This document shows positions 59,904-64,000 of a stretch of 64,000 nucleotides of DNA, piece after piece. Numbering within the stretch: the stretch's first letter is position 1; every line of letters starts with the position of its first letter. The notes under the pieces were generated by a model. It was not told where the DNA came from. It did no database searches and was given only the letters and a program-made list of their open reading frames with translations. Both the position numbers and the translations under genes were made by a program. Source of the DNA: JBHOQS01 sp042408875 (GTDB lineage: Bacteria; Chloroflexota; UBA11872; JBHOQS01); assembly GCA_042408875.1 (NCBI GenBank), contig JBHOQS010000003.1:1-64000 (forward strand), given 5' to 3'.

Positions 59904-60728
59904 CTATATTCCTACATCTGCAGCTATCCGGCGCAGGTAGGCGATGCTCTGTCGGGCGATCGTCTCCGGATCTGGTGAGTAGTCGAAGACCTCGACAGAG
60001 CCATAGCCGCGGTAGCCTATCTCCTTGAGCGCCTGAAGGATCGGGTGGAAGTCCGTGGACCCGAAGCCAGGCCCGCGGCGGTTCGCATCGTTGCAATGGA
60101 AGTGCTCCAGGTACGGCGCGCCCTCCCGAATAATCTCCGGGATCGGCCGGCTCTCGCTGCTCATCGCCTTCACATCCAGCAGGAGCCGCACGTGTGGCAT
60201 GGCCAGCTCCCGGATGATCTCGATGGCTTCCCGGGCAGTGGTCATGAAGTTCGTCTCCTCGGGCGAGAGCGGCTCCAGACAGAAGAACACGCCGTAGCGT
60301 TCTGCGGCGCGCCCGCACACCGCAAACGTCTCCAGAGCCCGCTGCCGCGCCGCGGCGTAGTCGGTGCCTGGCGGCACGCTGCGCTGGCGCGGCGACCCGA
60401 ACACCAGCACCCGTCCTCCCAGGTCGGCGCAAAATTGGATCAGCGCCTCGAGGTAGCGCTGCGTGCGCTGGCGCACCTCGACATCGGCGGCGCTGATATG
60501 CAGGCCAGGCGGGGAGACCAGCAGCCAGTGCAGCCCGACAATCTCCAGTCCGTGCGCCACAGCCTCCGCCCGGATCGCCGCGCGCTCCGCCGGACCCAGG
60601 GCATCCACGCTCGGTGCGAACGTAAACGGCGCCAGTTCGATGCCTTCGTAGCCCGCCTCAGCCGCGACGCGGCAGGCATCTGCAAACTTCCATCCCTCAA
60701 ATGTCTCGTTACAGATCGCAAATCTCAT
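59904..60728 (-). CDS. Sugar phosphate isomerase/epimerase (xylose isomerase-like TIM barrel)
   Basis: A 274-residue TIM-barrel enzyme. Start MRFAICNETFEGWKFADACRVAAEAGYEGIEL is typical. Metal ligands can be proposed in FFCLEPLSPEETNF (Glu near 150), LLDVKAMSSE (Asp near 182), HFHCNDANR (His near 208) and SVEVFDYSP (Glu near 245). The start at 60728 fits the fold; the frame upstream to 60794 is not conserved. It is divergent from an enolase-superfamily gene with a shared 325-base spacer, so both may belong to the same sugar pathway. In other bacteria these TIM-barrel proteins act in 3-keto-glycoside or inositol pathways. Confidence 0.85.
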   Translation of the reverse strand: MRFAICNETFEGWKFADACRVAAEAGYEGIELAPFTFAPSVDALGPAERAAIRAEAVAHGLEIVGLHWLLVSPPGLHISAADVEVRQRTQRYLEALIQFCADLGGRVLVFGSPRQRSVPPGTDYAAARQRALETFAVCGRAAERYGVFFCLEPLSPEETNFMTTAREAIEIIRELAMPHVRLLLDVKAMSSESRPIPEIIREGAPYLEHFHCNDANRRGPGFGSTDFHPILQALKEIGYRGYGSVEVFDYSPDPETIARQSIAYLRRIAADVGI

Positions 60729-60932
60729 GGCCAGCTCTGCACTCACATGACCTTCCAGGCCGATCCCGTGCGCTCCCAGGTCGGCGCTGGCCACCCGTTC
60801 TACCCCGGGCCGGCCTCACACAGACGCTGCCGGACGTGCCCAGCGGCTGCCATTGTAGCATCTCGGCGAGCGCCCGTCCTGCTCGTGCTCAGCGGTCGGC
60901 TATCACAGGCGCAGACAGTCCCCAGCACGCGA

Positions 60933-60961
60933 TTGACCCGCGCCTCTTCGGCGCGTATAGT
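60933..60961 (+). promoter_or_regulatory. Sigma-70-type promoter for the enolase-superfamily gene
   Basis: TTGACC (60933-60938) and TATAGT (60956-60961) have the ideal 17-base spacing, about 92 bases before the start codon at 61054. tatcacag (60901-60908) just upstream matches one half of the palindrome found at 9092-9110. Confidence 0.6.
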
Positions 60962-61053
60962 GCCGCGCAACGTGCCGGGCTATGCTCGAGCACTGCATCC
61001 GCTCCGGCCCGCACCACCAGCGAGCAATAACCAGACACAACGGGGGGCCGTCT

Positions 61054-62133
61054 ATGCACATCACTGATCTCCGCACCATCGTTCTGGAAACACCGCCTGG
61101 CGAGCCGCGTCGCGACGCGATCCAGACCCTGATCGGCGGGCGGACACTTATCGTCGAAGTGCATACCGACGAGGGTATTTTCGGACAGTGCCACCTCGGC
61201 GCCAGCAAGGGGTCGCACGTGACGCCTGCCATTTTCGAGGAGCTGCGCCCGTTGCTCATCGGCGAGGATCCGCTCTATCCCAAACGCATCCGCCAGAAGC
61301 TGTGGGACGGGACCCAGTACTTCGGCGTGACTGGCATCTCCACCTTCGGCATCTCAACCGTGGACTACTGCCTCTGGGACATCGTCGGCAAGGCGTACAA
61401 CCAGCCGCTGTACAAGATCCTGGGCGCGGTGCGTGACCGCGTGCCTGCCTACGCCATGGTCGGCTGGCTCAACTACGACCGCGAGCGCCTCTATCGGGAG
61501 TGCGCCACCGCCGTTGAGCGCGGCTTCCGTGGCGTCAAGATCAAGGTAGGCGCCCCGACGCTTCAAGAGGATGTGTGGCGCATCGAGACAGCGCTCCGAG
61601 CCACCGGTGGGCGCGTGCCGGTGATGGTCGATGCCAACCAGGCCTTCGACACGCCCGAGGCCCTCCGACGAGGGCGGGTGTACCAGGAGATGGGCGTCTA
61701 CTGGTACGAGGAACCCTTGCGGCCATGGAACAAAGAGGGCTATGCCGAGCTGGCGGCAGAGCTCACGGTGCCGATTGCAACTGGGGAAAACGAATATACC
61801 AAGTATGCTATCCGTGACCTGCTCCAGAAGCGTGCCGTGGACATCGTGCAGCCAGACGCGCGGCGTACCGGTGGGGTAACTGAGATCATGGAGATCGCGG
61901 CAATGTGCGATGCCTTTAACGTGAAGCTGGCGTCACACGGCGGCTGGGATCGCAACGTGCAGCTCTGGTGCGCCATGCCCAACGGGATCTTTCTTGAAGC
62001 GGGCGGCGCGATCGAGTCTACGATCTACGAAGAGCCGGTACGCATCGTCGATGGCGAGGTGGTGTGTCCCCAGGGACCTGGTTTCGGTCTGGTGATCCGT
62101 AAGGACTACATCGAGAAGTATCGCGTGGGGTGA
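61054..62133 (+). CDS. Mandelate racemase/muconate-lactonizing enzyme family protein (sugar-acid dehydratase-like)
   Basis: A 359-residue enolase-superfamily enzyme. The KxK motif GVKIKVG (about 168), metal ligands in VMVDANQAF (Asp near 191), WYEEPL (Glu near 217) and ATGENEY (Glu near 243), and the catalytic His in LASHGGWDRN (about 297) place it in the mandelate racemase subgroup that includes galactonate, gluconate and mannonate dehydratases. Substrate not decided. The ATG at 61054 lies 92 bases after a clear promoter. It is divergent from a TIM-barrel sugar isomerase gene and followed by a broken kinase gene. Confidence 0.9.
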   Translation: MHITDLRTIVLETPPGEPRRDAIQTLIGGRTLIVEVHTDEGIFGQCHLGASKGSHVTPAIFEELRPLLIGEDPLYPKRIRQKLWDGTQYFGVTGISTFGISTVDYCLWDIVGKAYNQPLYKILGAVRDRVPAYAMVGWLNYDRERLYRECATAVERGFRGVKIKVGAPTLQEDVWRIETALRATGGRVPVMVDANQAFDTPEALRRGRVYQEMGVYWYEEPLRPWNKEGYAELAAELTVPIATGENEYTKYAIRDLLQKRAVDIVQPDARRTGGVTEIMEIAAMCDAFNVKLASHGGWDRNVQLWCAMPNGIFLEAGGAIESTIYEEPVRIVDGEVVCPQGPGFGLVIRKDYIEKYRVG

Positions 62134-62283
62134 GCCGGGCAAGCGCCTGTCCTTCTGCAGATTACCTATCAGGCTACTTTTCTGGGAAAGCCGGCTCGAT
62201 CAGGCTATGATGAGGTATGCTGCATACTTGCAGTAGTCCGCCTGTCTGGACTTAGGCGTCACCCACATTCGCAGTTTTAGCGT

Positions 62284-63749
62284 ATGTCAGAAGCGCAGCC
62301 GGTACAGTCCTCGCCATCCCAGCCACAGCTCTTGCAGGCGCTGCGCCAGGCCCGCGCGGCGGTAGTGCAATCCGCAGCAACACCCGAGGAGCGGAGGATT
62401 GCCGGCCCCGTGTTGTCAGAGATCGACCGTGCCCTGGCGGCGCTCGATCCGAGCACGGCGCTGAACGCGGCGCTCACGCCGGGCGAGGCCGCTGTCCTGC
62501 CCAAACCGAACGAGATCGAGGCGCTGCGCCGTGAGGTAGAGCGGCTGCGCGTACTGGCCGGTGAGGTGCAGATCCTAGGTGAGCATGAGCACGTACTTCT
62601 GCTCACACTTCTGGAGCAGAGCCCGCACGGTGTGCTGGTGTGTGACCCCAGGGGCGACTGATCCTGCACAACCGCGCCGCCGAGTGCATCTGGGCCGGCA
62701 GCGCCACGACTGAGGGCATCGCTGACTGGGGCAAGTACCACGCCTACCACCCCGATGGACGCCCCTACGAGCCCGAGGACTGGGCGATGGCGCGCTGTCT
62801 CAGCCGGCGGGAGGTGGTCGGAGCGGAGGAGGTGCACTTCCAGCGGTTCGACGGTACGCACGGCATCCTGCTGGGAAGCTGTGCGCTCCTCGTCGCACCG
62901 GACGGTCGGCTGCTCGGCGCCATCTCGGTCTTCGCTGACATCACGCACTTCAAAGAATAAAGAATTAAAGAATTAAAAATTAAAGAATTAAAGAAAAGAA
63001 TATGGAGGCGGAGAACGCCCGGCTCTACCGCCGCGCCGAAGAAGCGCTGCGTCTGCACGACGAGCTTCTGGCCAGCGTCACCCACGACCTGCGGTCACCG
63101 CTGGCGGCGGTCAAGGCACAGGCGCAGCGCTTGGCGCAGCGTGCCACGGCCCTGGCCACGCCCGAGGCCGAGCGGCTGGCTGCGGGACTGGCGCACATCA
63201 ATGCCGCCGCTACGCGCATGAACGCCCTGATCGACGAACTCCTTGATCTCGCCCAGTTTCAGATAGGCCAGGACCTGGCGTTGAATCGGGCTCTGGTGAA
63301 TCTAGTCACGCTGGCCCACCGGGCTGCCGCTGAGCTGCGCCAGGTGTACCCCGGCCATGTCTTTACCGTCCATGCCGCGGCCCAGGAGGTGCTAGGCCAC
63401 GTCGATGCTACACGGCTAGAGCGGGTACTGGCCAATCTGCTCTCCAACGCGGCCAAGTACAGTCCGGCAGGCAGCGAGGTACGCCTGCAGGTGTCCCAGG
63501 TAGTGCAGGACGGCCGGCAGTGGGCCATCCTCGTGGTGGAGGACCAGGGGATGGGCATCCCGGTTGCCGACCTGCCGTATATCTTTGAGCGCTTTCATCA
63601 CGGGAGCAACGTGGCCGGCCGCGTCCCCGGCACAGGCCTCGGGCTCGCTGGCGCGCCGCATCATCGAGCAGCACGGCGGCACGATCTCTGTCGAGAGCGA
63701 GGAAGGGCGTGGCAACCGCTTTACCATCCGCCTGCTTCTTGTCCCCTGA
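62284..63749 (+). pseudogene. PAS-containing sensor histidine kinase, disrupted
   Basis: Joined across frames, the sequence encodes a soluble kinase: an N-terminal helical region (62284-62600), a PAS-like domain (GVLVCDPRG..., LILHNRAAECIWAG, VVGAEEVHFQRFDG, GAISVFADITHFKE), HisKA with SVTHDLRSPLAAV, and HATPase_c with NLLSNAAKYSPAG, EDQGMGIPVA, GTGLGL and ARRIIEQHGGTISVESEEG. Three lesions: a one-base loss in the gggg run near 62655 gives a stop; an AT-rich octamer repeat (62951-63002) puts stops in all frames; and a two-base loss near 63642 shifts the last 40 residues. ATG 63002 could restart the kinase part. No response regulator is near. Confidence 0.82.
62951..63002. repeat. AAAGAATT octamer repeat inside the kinase gene
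   Basis: About five copies of aaagaatt (with aaaaatt and aaagaaaagaat variants) lie between the PAS-like domain and the HisKA domain. Neighbouring kinase sequence is GC-rich on both sides. The repeat unit is eight bases, not a multiple of three, and all three frames contain stops. Confidence 0.85.
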
Positions 63750-63760
63750 CTGTTATCCTG

Positions 63761-63840
63761 CTGCGTGTACTGCGCCGCATACTGCTACCGCAACGTGCTG
63801 CCATCCACAGTGGACATGCAGGGCTGCGCAGTACACGCAG
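63761..63840. repeat. 15-bp inverted repeat downstream of the kinase gene
   Basis: ctgcgtgtactgcgc (63761-63775) and gcgcagtacacgcag (63826-63840) are exact reverse complements separated by 50 bases. The tactgcg core is shared with the inverted repeat at 25921-26010. The remainder of the window (63841-64000) shows no gene I can support. Confidence 0.6.
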
Positions 63841-64000
63841 CCGAGAAGAGCACAAACAAAGAACTGCCTTGGCAGGCTCACCAGGCGGTCCAGACAGACC
63901 AAATGTGCACACTGGCTCCCCGGAGACGGCTCTCCTGTCTCCACGCTATGTCCAAAATAGCATCGTGGGAGTGAACCCAGCAGACTCGACAGACCCCACT

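Noticed and set aside
62951..63002. Phase-variable repeat in the kinase gene
   Set aside because: All three frames carry stop codons within the repeat units, so changing copy number could not restore a single frame.
1..64000. CRISPR arrays, insertion sequences, integrase or prophage genes
   Set aside because: No regularly spaced repeat-spacer pattern and no transposase, integrase or phage-like protein was seen. The short tandem repeats lack spacers.

Overview
The window is GC-rich (by eye above 60 %) and comes from a bacterium, most likely a member of Chloroflexota (Thermomicrobia-like or a neighbouring class). That placement is an inference from three things: a phenylalanine T-box leader, a ydaO-type c-di-AMP riboswitch, and many Tat-type lipoprotein sugar-binding proteins next to oxidative sugar-catabolism genes. 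No phylogenetic marker was compared with a database.

Layout. 1-520: the 3' end of a 23S rRNA and a 5S rRNA. 629-2937 (minus): a family 9 glycosyltransferase coupled to a cation/proton antiporter. 3398-8960: 2-oxoglutarate dehydrogenase operon sucA-sucB-lpd, with a perfect 34-bp palindrome between sucA and sucB. 9163-15327: a carbohydrate locus (binding protein, glycosidase-like protein, mannonate dehydratase-like protein, second binding protein). 15378-19583: T-box leader plus pheS-pheT. 19584-24044: a repeat-rich spacer, trpS, a DUF815 ATPase and a flippase-like membrane protein. 24135-28317: a two-domain SDR protein (minus), an amidohydrolase and dapA. 28730-33135: a PRC-barrel gene that looks frameshifted, a Crp/Fnr regulator overlapping a uracil-DNA glycosylase, cysE, rlmB and an internally duplicated coiled-coil protein. 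33458-40790: a binding protein, a three-gene glycan or lipid-glycosylation operon, fabH and a polysaccharide deacetylase. 40989-47606: a second carbohydrate locus with two binding proteins, a Gfo/Idh/MocA oxidoreductase, an SDR and a DUF1080 protein. 47619-55566: ECF sigma factor with a membrane partner, clpS, a secreted subtilase with DGVSW repeats, a membrane histidine kinase and a D-aminoacylase-like enzyme. 55684-62133: PHP phosphoesterase, GH-A-like glycosidase, a c-di-AMP riboswitch with terminator before a MshEN-like protein, rsfS, a TIM-barrel isomerase and an enolase-superfamily dehydratase. 62284-63749: a histidine kinase gene broken by two frameshifts and an AT-rich octamer repeat.

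Themes. Five family 1 solute-binding lipoproteins occur without any permease or ATPase gene beside them, but next to sugar-acid, keto-sugar and glycosidase enzymes. This suggests scavenging of glycans or oxidised sugars, with transport components encoded elsewhere. Many spacers carry exact short tandem duplications (10-20 bp), several of which duplicate a -10-like hexamer, together with AT-rich islands and long perfect stem-loops. The most notable regulatory find is the c-di-AMP riboswitch in front of a small protein resembling a c-di-GMP-binding fold.
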